A DNA stretch of 64,000 bases from Lewinellaceae bacterium (GCA_020636215.1 JACJYG010000005.1:868001-932000); one strand, 5' to 3'. Positions 1 through 9,218 are shown, counted from the first letter of the stretch. The notes: generated from the sequence alone by a model not told the origin. Translations and numbers: made by a program.

Positions 1-1
1 G

Positions 2-2854
2 CCACATGCCTGTAATGCGGATGGCCAGTTTCTGGTGGACATCGCGGTGCAGGTGAATAATCCCGGCGCTATGGGATACCTGATCTTTGCCGATGGGGAG
101 ATCCACGGGCCATACTCCTATAACGAGCCTTTTGTGGCCCTCGGGCCCTTTGCCGGCGATGGGGTGACAGTATACGACTTCCTGATCCTGGACCTGGAGA
201 ACCCCACCTGCTATGGTTATGTGGAAGTAGGCCCTATCGATTGCAGCCAGAACTGCGAGGTCTTCAACCTGACGGTGCAAACGCTGGATTGTAACCCCGA
301 TGGCACCTACGGCCTGGTGATCGATTTCGATGTGGCTAACCCGGGTAACGCATTCTTTGATGTATACGGCGGCCCTAATAATACCTTCCTGGGGTATTAC
401 CCGATTGCGGAACTGCCGGTCACGATCTCCAATTTCCCGGCTAGCGGCAATGATTTTGACCGTATTAAAGTGTGCATCAACGATCATCCGGACTGCTGCC
501 GTGTGAAGGAATTCGCGGCGCCCGACTGCTCGGGTACAGGCGACTGCAATATTTACGACGCCACAGTTAGTCTGGCGTACTGCGATAGCACCGGTTTCTA
601 CGTGCAGCTTCATTTTCAATATGATAATGTCGGCAACGACGGATACAAAGTGCAGGGCAACGGGCAGGTTTACGGTACTTACAGTTATAACGAGCCATTC
701 CCCGTTCTCGGCCCATTCCCACCCGAACTGGACATTGTCTGGGAACTCGTAGTACGGGATGTCAACCATCCGGATTGCAGCGATTTTGTGGCCTTCACTT
801 CCATGTATTGCGATGATATGTCGGACAGCTGCATCGGGTTCGACCCCTTTGACGCCTTGCAGGACACCGTTTTTCTGGCGGATTTCGGAGATATTAACGA
901 TTCCATTTATTTTGAAGATGGCGTGCTGATCTGGACCCGCCCAATCACCTGGAACAACAATCCTGATTATTTTGGCGGGGCGATCGTTTATCCTTATCCC
1001 AACTGCGGATTCAGCCCCGATGGCGCCTATCTGTACGTCAGTGGCGCGCTGGAATTCGACTTCAGTGCTTATGCCGTACCCCCCAACGCCGTTTCCTTTG
1101 ACCTGGGGTACTGTTCGCCAAATGCCATTCCGACTATATTACTCACGGTGAATGACGAAACCTACGAGGGGAGTATTTTTGACCTGCCCGATGCATTAGG
1201 TGGAGTGGAAGTACAATGGGTGTCTACCTCGGCTTCCGGCTCACAGCTAATGATCAGCCTGAATGGCGTAGTTAATGCCTTTACCGTTGGCAGTATCAGT
1301 GTCTCTATCGACAATATTTGTTTTGAAGGCGCAGAGCTGGAAGTTGTCGATAACTGTCTGGAGTTCGCTATTTTCGACGACCCTGCCATTGATACGCTGG
1401 CCGACTACGGCCACCCTGAACAAATGGACTACACTGAAGCCGGTGTGCACGTAACAGCGCAGGCCATTGAATGGAACGGGGTGAACAACTACTTTACCGG
1501 GGTTTATGCGACTGATGGTTATCCTTGTGGCTTCGGCGATGTCGATGCGGCCCTGCAATTCGGGGGGGCGTTGCGATTTGACTTCAGCGGCCTTGGCGAT
1601 CTGCCTAATCGCATTAGCTTCGACCTGGCCTTCTGTGCCGGGCAAGATCAGTACCTTCGTTTGAAGGTCAATGGGGAATCCTACGCAGGTAGCATTTATA
1701 ACCTGCCGGCAACATTGCCAAACGGCATCGGCCTGGCGGCTATGCCATCGGACGATGGAGAGGATTGGCATATCGTGGTAGAAGGCCATGTGGAGGCGCT
1801 GACTGCCGGGGGCATCCTCACAATCGATAACCTCTGCTACGAACTGGGCCAACAGATGGAAGAAGTCTGGCCCGGCGACGCCAACCACGACAACATTGCA
1901 CACCATGTCGACTTGCTGAACGTGGGCCTGGCCTTCGGCGCCCAGGGCCCCGCCCGGGCAACCGACAGCGATAGCTGGATGAGTTTCCTGTCCAGCGACT
2001 GGGATTCGGCTTTTACCAACGGCCTCAACTACAAGCATGCCGACTGTAACGGCGACGGAATTGTCAACGAACAGGACCGCAATACCATTATTCAGAATTA
2101 CGGCCTAACCCATGGCCCGGCAAGCCCTATCGAAAGCCTGCCCGGCACAGATACCGACCCCCCCATCTACGTCGACTTCCCGGCGCAGGTGCCCGCCGGC
2201 GCGGCTTTCAACGTACCCATTATCGTCGGTTCGGCGGATGAACCGGTGGAGGATGTGTATGGCATCGCCTTCACGGTGGAATTTGACCCAACGATCATCA
2301 ATGGTACCGACATACAGGTGGTTTATCCCGTGAGCTGGTTCGGCGAGCCCGGCGTCAATACCATGTCGATCGACCGCACCTATGCTGCAAATGGGCAGAT
2401 CGAGATCGCCCTCACCCGCATTGACCATAACAACGTCTCCGGCTACGGACAGGTGGCCTATATCATCGGCATCATCGACGATATTGCCGGCCTGATCGAT
2501 TCGCGGGTGCGTGTAGGTAAGATCCGGGCGATCCGCAAAGACGAAACGCCGGTTCCGTTCAACGCTCCGGTGCAGTCCTTCACCGTGGTGGTGAAAGATG
2601 AGACACCCAATGAGGATGAGGTCAGCGGCATGTTCTCCGTCTTCCCCAATCCCGCCAGCGATTGGGTGACGATCACTTCCCGCCACGGCTTCGTCGCCGA
2701 AGAACTCAGCCTGATGACCGCCAGCGGAACGCTACTGAAAGCGCCACAGGAGGGCAATACCCGCATCTCACTGGAAGGCCTTCCCTCCGGTACTTACATC
2801 CTGCGTATCCGGACGGGCAAGACGCTGGTGCATAAGATGGTGGTGAAGTATTGA
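2..2854 (+). CDS. T9SS-secreted multidomain protein with dockerin- and cohesin-like parts (5' end missing)
   Basis: The frame is open to the window edge, so the true start lies upstream. The visible part begins with Cys-rich beta-sandwich repeats of about 100 residues that share phrases such as YSYNEPF and LGPF, followed by two related domains (near 840-1340 and 1350-1850) each carrying FDFSxL and IDNLCYE-like motifs. At 1864-2090 is a dockerin-type EF-hand pair: PGDANHDN and, later, DCNGDGIVNEQD. From about 2158 a cohesin-like sandwich follows (VPAGAAFNVPIIVG). The last 75 residues (from about 2628) are a type A T9SS sorting domain with the typical FPNPASD and GTYILRI motifs, so export across the outer membrane and surface attachment or release are expected. 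The substrate is unknown; adhesion or matrix binding is a guess. Domain classes are clear; function is not. Confidence 0.85.
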   Translation, partial: PHACNADGQFLVDIAVQVNNPGAMGYLIFADGEIHGPYSYNEPFVALGPFAGDGVTVYDFLILDLENPTCYGYVEVGPIDCSQNCEVFNLTVQTLDCNPDGTYGLVIDFDVANPGNAFFDVYGGPNNTFLGYYPIAELPVTISNFPASGNDFDRIKVCINDHPDCCRVKEFAAPDCSGTGDCNIYDATVSLAYCDSTGFYVQLHFQYDNVGNDGYKVQGNGQVYGTYSYNEPFPVLGPFPPELDIVWELVVRDVNHPDCSDFVAFTSMYCDDMSDSCIGFDPFDALQDTVFLADFGDINDSIYFEDGVLIWTRPITWNNNPDYFGGAIVYPYPNCGFSPDGAYLYVSGALEFDFSAYAVPPNAVSFDLGYCSPNAIPTILLTVNDETYEGSIFDLPDALGGVEVQWVSTSASGSQLMISLNGVVNAFTVGSISVSIDNICFEGAELEVVDNCLEFAIFDDPAIDTLADYGHPEQMDYTEAGVHVTAQAIEWNGVNNYFTGVYATDGYPCGFGDVDAALQFGGALRFDFSGLGDLPNRISFDLAFCAGQDQYLRLKVNGESYAGSIYNLPATLPNGIGLAAMPSDDGEDWHIVVEGHVEALTAGGILTIDNLCYELGQQMEEVWPGDANHDNIAHHVDLLNVGLAFGAQGPARATDSDSWMSFLSSDWDSAFTNGLNYKHADCNGDGIVNEQDRNTIIQNYGLTHGPASPIESLPGTDTDPPIYVDFPAQVPAGAAFNVPIIVGSADEPVEDVYGIAFTVEFDPTIINGTDIQVVYPVSWFGEPGVNTMSIDRTYAANGQIEIALTRIDHNNVSGYGQVAYIIGIIDDIAGLIDSRVRVGKIRAIRKDETPVPFNAPVQSFTVVVKDETPNEDEVSGMFSVFPNPASDWVTITSRHGFVAEELSLMTASGTLLKAPQEGNTRISLEGLPSGTYILRIRTGKTLVHKMVVKY

Positions 2855-2909
2855 ATTGGAGTAACTGACACCCTATAACTGATAACGTAATCCCGAAAAC
2901 TGCGTGTAT

Positions 2910-2943
2910 GGCCGCCTCCTGGAATGGGGGGCGGCCTTTTTTT
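2910..2943 (+). terminator. Rho-independent terminator after the T9SS gene
   Basis: GGCCGCC (2910-2916) pairs with GGCGGCC (2930-2936) and is followed directly by seven T. It lies 55 bases after the stop codon and just before the end of the convergent XRE gene. Confidence 0.85.
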
Positions 2944-2950
2944 GACTTTA

Positions 2951-3352
2951 TCACCCCTTCCCCTTCCTGATCAACTCATCCAACCCCAACTTCCGGTAGG
3001 CCTCCGGGTCGCGCTCCTTCAATTCCCGGGCCACTTCTTCCAGTTTTAGCACCAGCAGGCGGTTGTAGAGGTCCTGATCCGGAGTGGCTGGCGTTGGGGG
3101 TGGGGGCGGGGTTAGGCCTTCCGGGCCTTTGGGAGGCGTGCCCTCCCACATCTCTCCCTGGCCGGTGATCAGCCAGCGGGCGTTCAGCTTGGGGTAAGCT
3201 TTTAAGATCAATTCAATGGTATCGGACCGGGCCTGAGACCCTCTGTTGATGATTGCCGAAAGGGCCGCCTGTTTAATTCCGGTCTTCTCCGCAACTATTT
3301 TTTGCGAGCCTTCGAATCTGCAGATCGTTTCAATTCTTTCAGCAACAGACAT
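2951..3352 (-). CDS. XRE-family helix-turn-helix regulator
   Basis: The 133-residue protein has an N-terminal lambda-repressor-like HTH (about residues 4-62, with QKIVAEKTGIKQAALSAII as the HTH core) ending in the phrase ARWLITGQGEMW that is common in Bacteroidota XRE proteins. A proline-rich linker (about 75-92) leads to a short charged helix that may dimerise (LEEVARELKERDPEAY). It stands alone on the minus strand and converges with the T9SS gene, so its targets cannot be read from context. The AT-rich DNA in front of it holds an inverted repeat that could be its own operator. Function beyond DNA binding is unknown. Confidence 0.85.
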   Translation of the reverse strand: MSVAERIETICRFEGSQKIVAEKTGIKQAALSAIINRGSQARSDTIELILKAYPKLNARWLITGQGEMWEGTPPKGPEGLTPPPPPTPATPDQDLYNRLLVLKLEEVARELKERDPEAYRKLGLDELIRKGKG

Positions 3353-3440
3353 TTATATGTTTATTATAAATAATTATAACTTTAGTGGAGGCTAATTAAC
3401 TACAAAAGTTGTTTTTTCAACTAAAGTTTTGTATTATTGT
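3353..3440. promoter_or_regulatory. AT-rich control region with inverted repeat before the XRE gene
   Basis: AACTTTAGT (3378-3386) and its exact reverse complement ACTAAAGTT (3420-3428) flank a 33-base spacer that also holds CAAAAGTTG. Such half-sites next to an XRE gene could be an autoregulatory operator. No binding data are implied; this is pattern only. Confidence 0.35.
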
Positions 3441-3693
3441 GTTATACAACAGCAATAAGTGCAATTTAAAAAACTAAACACTACAATCTACCATTGTAGT
3501 GCCTGAAAAATCTTTGCCTCCTCTTTGAGGGGCTAACAAACAGAGGGCGGTATCAACAGGAAGCTTTCATTTTTTGCAGGGTAAAATCAAACACCGAAGA
3601 GGTAGATAACACTTTGAACAACGCCACATCAACTTGGATCAATGTTGAAGTGGGCCTGTCCCCGCCACGTCTGCTGTTGCAGCCGGGTAAAAA

Positions 3694-3798
3694 GTGGGAA
3701 GTGGGAAGTGGGAAGTGGGAAGTGGGAAATGGGAAGTGGGAAATGGGAAGTGGGAAATGGGAAGTGGGAAATGGGAAGTGGGAAATGTGGAAGTTGGA
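3694..3798. repeat. 7-bp tandem array, unit RTGGGAA
   Basis: About 14 units of GTGGGAA or ATGGGAA, alternating in the second half, decaying at the right end. It lies in a 540-base gene-free stretch (3353-3891) otherwise holding AT-rich DNA and a small GATGCC-AGGCATC hairpin near 3825. Reading frames across it in either strand (GKWEVGSGKWE, HFPLPTSHFP) are repeat artefacts. Confidence 0.9.
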
Positions 3799-3891
3799 AT
3801 AACGGGCGTTCCACTGCTTTTTCGGATGCCAGGCATCCTTCTGAAACCAAAGTATTAGGTTCAAATCTCAAATCACAAAAATAATAGCCAC

Positions 3892-4215
3892 ATGCCATTC
3901 GCCTTCAGAACAATGCGGCTGGAAGCAAAAAGCTTGTACAGCCTGATCAATACCTGGGTGGAAATGAACCTGGCCGTCACGGAAGAGGCAGCCATCATCA
4001 CCGGCTTCGGGTTTGCGCAAGATATTGCCTGGGCCTTTACCAATCTGGTATTTGACTGGGAAGCCTCTATTTCCTTGCCCAGGGGTGGGGTGGGCCTGGA
4101 AACCGGGGAGTACAAACTGATTCGATTAGGAGAAGCGCTTTACGCCTGCCGCGACCAACAGAAATATTTGCTGGCCGACCAGCCGGTAGTGGTGGAAGTG
4201 AAATCGGCGCCGTAA
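3892..4215 (+). CDS. Hypothetical protein, 107 residues
   Basis: I do not recognise this family. The ORF begins at an ATG after an AT-rich leader and has ordinary amino-acid composition: a helical N-terminal half (SLYSLINTWVEMNLAVTEEAAIITGFGFAQDIAWAF), then a basic, beta-like C-terminal half. There is no signal peptide or clear membrane segment. The antisense frame over the same stretch is shorter and less protein-like. It sits between the 7-bp array and another small unknown ORF, a region without conserved neighbours. It could be a small accessory or toxin/antitoxin-type gene, but nothing in the sequence shows that. Confidence 0.5.
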   Translation: MPFAFRTMRLEAKSLYSLINTWVEMNLAVTEEAAIITGFGFAQDIAWAFTNLVFDWEASISLPRGGVGLETGEYKLIRLGEALYACRDQQKYLLADQPVVVEVKSAP

Positions 4216-4385
4216 GCATCCCCAATAAGATACGGGTTTTCAGCATTTCAATACGTCAGCCCGAAGGGCGCGGGAAAGACGGAGGAGCGTCTGGAAGGCT
4301 GGCATTTTTGTCGTATGGACAGGATACAGAAGTTTATAGGGCGCCAGGAAATTTAATGTTCATTTTCGTAATATGGTAGGGAGAT

Positions 4386-4574
4386 ATGGCCTATTGGCGC
4401 ACTTATATTCAACCGCTGGTTGATAAAGAACCTAAACGTTACCGACATTTTACAAGGGCATTGAATGAAGTCGGCAACCGTTTCTATGGATCGGAATTTT
4501 ACCTGCAGTTTAGTATTGCTGTTTTTCAGGCTTTAGATTGTTTTCCTGCAGGGGCCAAGTCGGACATAGCATAA
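4386..4574 (+). CDS. Small hypothetical protein, 62 residues
   Basis: The ORF encodes MAYWRTYIQPLVDKEPKRY and continues as an aromatic-rich, soluble-looking peptide ending in GAKSDIA. There is no signal peptide and no family I recognise. It may be a genuine small gene or a remnant of a longer one. It lies immediately before the repeat-rich stretch that ends at the lptD stop codon. Confidence rests on a plausible composition and a clean ATG only. Confidence 0.35.
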   Translation: MAYWRTYIQPLVDKEPKRYRHFTRALNEVGNRFYGSEFYLQFSIAVFQALDCFPAGAKSDIA

Positions 4575-4691
4575 TCATTTAATTTCCATTTGAACCTGGC
4601 GATTGTTGTGTGCATCCACGCTATTATCTGCTATCCTACCGGATTTCTGTACAGATTTCCCGCTGGATTTTAGTTTAATGCGTCCTGCGCC

Positions 4692-4756
4692 CCGTCCGTC
4701 CGTCCGTCCGTCCGTCCGTCTAGTCAGCCGGATAAATCTAGTCAGCCGGATAAATC
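4692..4756. repeat. CCGT tetranucleotide run plus 18-bp direct duplication
   Basis: About seven CCGT units (4692-4720) are followed by two perfect copies of an 18-base unit starting TAGTCAGCCGG (4721-4738 and 4739-4756). The stretch from 4575 to 4987 holds no gene, only this and the 9-bp array after it. Confidence 0.85.
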
Positions 4757-4790
4757 TCTGCGAGCCCGGCAAGCCCAACCAACCCCATCG

Positions 4791-4986
4791 ACCCACCAGG
4801 CCCACCAGACGTACCAGACATACCAGACCAACCAGACGTACAAGACATACCAGACATACCAGACATACCAGACGTACCAGACATACCAGACATACCAGAC
4901 ATACCAGACATACCAGACATACCAGACCCACCAGACAAACCAGACCCACCAGACAAACAAGACCCACCAGACAAACAAGACATACC
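4791..4986. repeat. 9-bp tandem array, unit ACCAGACAT, abutting lptD
   Basis: About 21 units of ACCAGACAT with variants (ACCAGACGT, ACAAGACAT, ACCAGACCA). The array stops one base before the lptD stop codon (minus strand). Reverse-complemented, the unit is the TATGTCTGG/TGTGTCTGG word found in other arrays of this window. Confidence 0.95.
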
Positions 4987-4987
4987 C

Positions 4988-7723
4988 CTAAAACTGACTC
5001 CTCGCATCCGCATTATTTCGATTATACGGAACCTTGAGGAAATCCAGGGAACCGGGGCGGACGCCGATATTGAAGCTGTAGGTGCCACGAGTGGGTTGCC
5101 AGTTGATGCTCATCTGCCAGCAATGGAGGTTGCGGCTAAAGCCAACAGAAGGGTAGGTGAGGCCCTTGCGGACAAAGTCGTAGCCGAAGTTGCCAATGTT
5201 GACCCCCCAGTTCTCGGTGAGCTGGATATTCCCCTGGCAGTTTATGGAGTGGGTTTGGATGAAAAAGGTATCCCTTCCATCGGCTTGGCCCTGCCAATTG
5301 AGCACCAGGTTGTGGCTGATGCGGAAATTCTCGAATAAGCTGAGAAAATCGGTCTCCTCTGGCTGCCGATTATCCGTTTCTAAAGGGTCCTCCACCACTT
5401 TCTCTTCTTCGCCCATAAACAAAGCACGGATCTTACCCACCGTAATATTGGTATTGAAGCGGGCATTGGCATTGACGAAGCGCAGCAATTTACCGTCGCG
5501 CCGCCAGGAGAATTCGTTGATGCGGCGCAGGGAGTTACCCACCTGTACGGCAGCGTAAGGGTCAAATTGCGCCTGGGCGGAAAAGGTGGTCATTCCTTTA
5601 AACAGGCGGGTAGTTCCATTTACATTGACCGGGCTCCAGTTCAGGGAATCGGCGGCGAAGTTGTAATTGCCGTTGACGACCAGGTTGTCGAACAGCTTTA
5701 GCTTTTTTTCGGTGGAATCCTTCTTTGACAAAAATTTTGCTTCGAAGATATTGTTGAGGCTATAGTTCAGCGCCATTTGCCGCCCGCCTTGGGGTGGGCC
5801 GCCGTAGATAGAGCCCTGAAAAATGGAGTAATCGTTGAACGCTTCAGGGTCGGTGGTGCTCTGTACACTTTTGGTATAACCCAATGAAGGGTTGGTATAA
5901 TCGGGCGTATAACTGAAGGAAAGGCTGGGTTTAATCACGTGGCGGACGCCGAGCAAACGGCCGCGGTTGAAGCGCAAGGTTCCAAATATCTGAGTATTCA
6001 GGCTGATGCTGGAGCTAAATTGCCGGTAGGATTTGAAACCGGGGATCAGCGTATCGTTCACCATGCCGTAGGATAGGGTATCGTAGGTTTCAACTCCGTT
6101 GTTGAACATGGTGTCGATATTCAGTTCCGGAATAAAGTCCTTACGCAGGGATTTGAGGTACCACACCTCGCTGTAGTTGACCCCGGGGTTGAGGTTGAAA
6201 TATTTGAGCACCTTGAAAGACGTACCGCTGCTGACGGATTGCTGGACGCCAAACTGCGCGTCGTCCAGGGTTTTCTGGGTAAACAAGGTGGTATCAGTCG
6301 CTTCGAAGCGGTTGCGGGCTTCCCCCTGATAGCGCATGGTGATATCTTCGTACCAACGTTTGGGGCCGACGCGCTCCTTCTGGCGGAAAGGATACAGGGC
6401 CTGGGTCTGGAACTTCACGTTGGGAAAGTTGATGGTCACCTTTCGGGTGGCGGAGTTCTGGTTATGGCTGAAGCTGGCGTTAAGGTTGATGGGCTTGTCG
6501 CGCCAGCTTTTGCTGAAGGCCAGGTTGGAGTTCAGCTGGTTTTGGAGGACGTTCTGGGCGTCGTTGAACACCCGGCTCTGGTAGTTGTTGGTCTGGATAT
6601 TAATGGAGCCGCCGAAATTATTGGTCGGGTGGGCAGTGCGCTCCTGGCGGTGCGACCAGGTGAAGCGGTAAGATTTGGGCCGGGTGACGACGCCCTCGTC
6701 GTCTTCGCTGCGGCGCTGGTCAAAACCCAGATCAAAGCCTCCAGAATACTTATAGCGCTTTTTGTATTGTGAAGAAGCCTGGAGGCCCCAGGTCCCCTTA
6801 ATATAAGCCGTACCAGTAAGCGAAAGGTTGAAGTGTTCGCTTAAAGGGAAAAACCAGCCGATCCTTTCCAGTCCGAAGCCCCATTGCGGGGAGTACTGAT
6901 AATCGCTGGGGAAGAGCAGTCCTGTGCGCCGGCCCGATGAGATGGGAAAGAATCCGAAAGGCAACCACAGAGGAGTTGGCACCCCCATGATCTCGAGGTT
7001 CGACGGCCCGACTACTACCAGCTTGTTGGGGATAACCTTCTGCCGGCGGCTTCGGATGCCGAAGTGCGGCTCGTCATGGGTACAGGTGGTGAAAATGGCG
7101 CCCTCGCTGAAAATAATGTCCTGGCTTTTCTCGGTAGTGTCTCGGGCGGCATTGCTAATGAATTTAGACCGCTCCCCGTGCACGATGACGTCGTTCTGCT
7201 GCGTTGTCACGTCGTAAACTACTCCCTTGCGGGTCACAAAGTCATAGCGCATGCTGTCGGCCGTAAAATTCTGGCTTCCATCCGAAAACTCCGGCAGCGC
7301 CGAGGGGCGGCCAAGGCTGTCTGGCATACCTTCCGCTTTGACGATATTGGAACTCCAATCAAAAATAATGTGGCCCGCTTTCAGGTTGATGGAGGAATAG
7401 GAGACCGAAGCATTGCCGTAAAGGTGAATCTTCTGGCCGGCTATATCATAAATCATGGAGTCCTGGGCGTTGTATTGCACCGGGGAATCCAGGGAGTCTT
7501 TGGAGTAGGTAATTGCTTTTAGAGATACCGTAAGGCTGTCGGGTTGTGGCGGCAAGCTATCGGTAGACGCAGCTGGCGGAAGGCTGTCCAATGGCAGCTC
7601 CAACAGGCTGTCCGACACAATAGGGGGGATGGTGTCAGGCCTGGCGGCGGCATCGAGCTGTGCATACAGCGGAAGCAGCGGCCATAGGAGGGAAATGATT
7701 ATTATTAATAACTTTGTGCTCAA
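4988..7723 (-). CDS. lptD: LPS-assembly outer-membrane protein LptD
   Basis: The 911-residue protein starts with a signal peptide (LLIIIISLLWPLLPLYAQ), a Pro/Ser/Asp-rich linker (about 25-75), an OstA/LptA-like jellyroll (about 80-230; NASVSYSSINLKAGHIIFDW) and a long C-terminal beta-barrel. The phrase VPTPLWLPFGFFPISSGRRTGLLFP near 250 is typical of the Bacteroidota LptD family. It should insert lipopolysaccharide into the outer leaflet together with LptE. The start is a TTG at 7723: no ATG or GTG lies between it and the in-frame stop upstream, and it directly precedes the signal peptide. The divergent amidase starts 23 bases away, so both promoters must overlap coding DNA. A 9-bp array abuts the stop codon. 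Confidence 0.92.
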   Translation of the reverse strand: MSTKLLIIIISLLWPLLPLYAQLDAAARPDTIPPIVSDSLLELPLDSLPPAASTDSLPPQPDSLTVSLKAITYSKDSLDSPVQYNAQDSMIYDIAGQKIHLYGNASVSYSSINLKAGHIIFDWSSNIVKAEGMPDSLGRPSALPEFSDGSQNFTADSMRYDFVTRKGVVYDVTTQQNDVIVHGERSKFISNAARDTTEKSQDIIFSEGAIFTTCTHDEPHFGIRSRRQKVIPNKLVVVGPSNLEIMGVPTPLWLPFGFFPISSGRRTGLLFPSDYQYSPQWGFGLERIGWFFPLSEHFNLSLTGTAYIKGTWGLQASSQYKKRYKYSGGFDLGFDQRRSEDDEGVVTRPKSYRFTWSHRQERTAHPTNNFGGSINIQTNNYQSRVFNDAQNVLQNQLNSNLAFSKSWRDKPINLNASFSHNQNSATRKVTINFPNVKFQTQALYPFRQKERVGPKRWYEDITMRYQGEARNRFEATDTTLFTQKTLDDAQFGVQQSVSSGTSFKVLKYFNLNPGVNYSEVWYLKSLRKDFIPELNIDTMFNNGVETYDTLSYGMVNDTLIPGFKSYRQFSSSISLNTQIFGTLRFNRGRLLGVRHVIKPSLSFSYTPDYTNPSLGYTKSVQSTTDPEAFNDYSIFQGSIYGGPPQGGRQMALNYSLNNIFEAKFLSKKDSTEKKLKLFDNLVVNGNYNFAADSLNWSPVNVNGTTRLFKGMTTFSAQAQFDPYAAVQVGNSLRRINEFSWRRDGKLLRFVNANARFNTNITVGKIRALFMGEEEKVVEDPLETDNRQPEETDFLSLFENFRISHNLVLNWQGQADGRDTFFIQTHSINCQGNIQLTENWGVNIGNFGYDFVRKGLTYPSVGFSRNLHCWQMSINWQPTRGTYSFNIGVRPGSLDFLKVPYNRNNADARSQF
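7709..7716 (+). promoter_or_regulatory. -7 element TAACTTTG for the amidase gene
   Basis: An exact match to the Bacteroidota -7 consensus TAnnTTTG, 30 bases before the amidase ATG and lying inside the first codons of lptD on the other strand. No good -33 element is visible. Confidence 0.4.
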
Positions 7724-7746
7724 GGAAATAACTACGTTATACTACT

Positions 7747-9159
7747 ATGACGAAAGCGGTAACCTTTCTACAAACAACGATGTTGCTCATTCTATTGCCG
7801 TACTCCGGGGAGGGGATTAACCTTTCATTATCCTTTCCTGGATTCAGAAGCCCGGCGCCTGTGTATTCCTCTGCCGGTTCGAAGCAGGAGTACGCCGACA
7901 CCACACTTGCCCCTGGGCGGAAGATGGGCAAAGTTATCAAAGAAAGCATAATTGCGAAAACGGATTACCAGATAAAAACCGTGGTCATCGATCCGGGCCA
8001 TGGCGGCCACGACCCCGGCTGCCTCGGCGGTAGTTCACAAGAGAAACACCTGGCCCTGGCCATCGCCCAAAAACTGGCGGATGGCATTCAGCGCCGTTTT
8101 CCCAATGTGCGGGTCATACTAACCCGCGATAAGGATGTATTCATCCCGCTCTATGAGCGGGCGGCCATCGCGAACCACAATGAGGCGGACCTGTTCATTT
8201 CCATACACTGCAACTTCATGCCGGGCTCCCGCGCTACTCAGGGTACCGAAACCTACGTGATGGGCCTCCATACCGCCGAACACAACCTGGAAGTGGCCAA
8301 ACGGGAAAATGCTTCTATTTTGTTGGAGGACGATTATAAGAAAAATTATGACTACGACCCCAACTCTCCGGAAGGACACATCATGCTGAGCATGTTCCAG
8401 AACGCTTATTTGGAACAGAGCATCCTCTTTGCTGAAACAGCGGAACAGAAATTTGCCAACTTCGCCCAGCGTAAAAGCAGGGGGGTCAAGCAAGCCGGTT
8501 TCGTAGTGCTCAAAGAGACGGCGATGCCCAGCGTGCTGGTGGAAGCGGGCTTTCTCAGCAACCGTGACGAGGAGGAATTCCTGAAGGATGAGAATGGGCA
8601 GTTTGCTATCGCTGGCGCGATCCTTTCTGCTTTCGAAGAATATAAGGTGGCCGTGGAAAGTGGAACACTGGCCATTACCCCGGCTGCTACGCCCACTCCG
8701 CTCCCCGTTCCGGCTTCGGCGCCTACCTATTACGTACCGGATAGCCCCCCCGCAACGGAAACCCAGAGCCGCGGAACTAAAACCATCCCCAATACGCCTC
8801 CGCAGTATGCTGTGTTGGAGGCTCCTACCTACACCACCGCCAGCTCCAGCGCTCCTGCCAGTCAGCCGTCTGGCAGCAAGGAAGGAACAGGCATTCAGTT
8901 CCACGTCCAGTTGTCGGCAAACTCTAAACCGTTGGATACCAGCGACAGCAAATGGCGCAATACCGGCTATCTTATTGAAGTGGTGCAGGAAGATAACCTC
9001 TATAAATACCAGGCCCGAAACTTTTCCGACCTTCAACAGGCTTTCGAGGCCCGCCTGTTGCTGCAGGCCCGTGGGTTTCCTGATGCCTTTATCGTGATCT
9101 ATAAGAATGGCCAGCGCATTTCTATGGAACAGGCTAAACGAGAGTTGGGGATTCCTTAA
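7747..9159 (+). CDS. N-acetylmuramoyl-L-alanine amidase (Amidase_3) with SPOR-like tail
   Basis: The 470-residue protein cleaves the amide bond between MurNAc and L-Ala in peptidoglycan. It has a hydrophobic N-terminal signal (about 5-20), the Amidase_3 domain at about 78-295 with zinc-site motifs VVIDPGHGGHDPG (from residue 79), EKHLAL and SIHCNF (about 152), and the catalytic-Glu motif VLVEAGFLSN (about 263). A Pro/Ser/Thr-rich linker (about 300-380) leads to a SPOR-like C-terminal domain (about 380-470) ending NGQRISMEQAKRELGIP, which would bind denuded glycan at division sites. It is divergent from lptD and followed 59 bases later by an MCE gene. The periplasm is the expected location. 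Confidence 0.92.
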   Translation: MTKAVTFLQTTMLLILLPYSGEGINLSLSFPGFRSPAPVYSSAGSKQEYADTTLAPGRKMGKVIKESIIAKTDYQIKTVVIDPGHGGHDPGCLGGSSQEKHLALAIAQKLADGIQRRFPNVRVILTRDKDVFIPLYERAAIANHNEADLFISIHCNFMPGSRATQGTETYVMGLHTAEHNLEVAKRENASILLEDDYKKNYDYDPNSPEGHIMLSMFQNAYLEQSILFAETAEQKFANFAQRKSRGVKQAGFVVLKETAMPSVLVEAGFLSNRDEEEFLKDENGQFAIAGAILSAFEEYKVAVESGTLAITPAATPTPLPVPASAPTYYVPDSPPATETQSRGTKTIPNTPPQYAVLEAPTYTTASSSAPASQPSGSKEGTGIQFHVQLSANSKPLDTSDSKWRNTGYLIEVVQEDNLYKYQARNFSDLQQAFEARLLLQARGFPDAFIVIYKNGQRISMEQAKRELGIP

Positions 9160-9187
9160 AGAGCGGCAAATTTAAATCCTAATTTTA

Positions 9188-9195
9188 TACCTTTG
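9188..9195 (+). promoter_or_regulatory. -7 element TACCTTTG before the MCE gene
   Basis: Exact TAnnTTTG match 23 bases before the ATG at 9219 and within the gap after the amidase stop. The -33 region has no clear TTTG. This suggests the MCE gene has its own promoter. Confidence 0.5.
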
Positions 9196-9218
9196 CGTCG
9201 CTTAAAACTAAAACGCTT

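Noticed and set aside
1247..2038. Long antisense frames inside the first gene and other genes (e.g. 8119-9036, 11780-12970, 24211-25524, 26868-28109)
   Set aside because: They mirror GC-rich coding DNA on the other strand, lack signal or domain motifs, and the opposing frame is a recognised protein in each case.
4603..5037. Long frames of HTRHTRHTR or CLVCLVCLV type over the 4.8-kb and other 9-bp arrays as proteins
   Set aside because: They are open only because a 9-bp unit without a stop repeats in all frames. Several frames on both strands are open at once, and composition is limited to the repeat.
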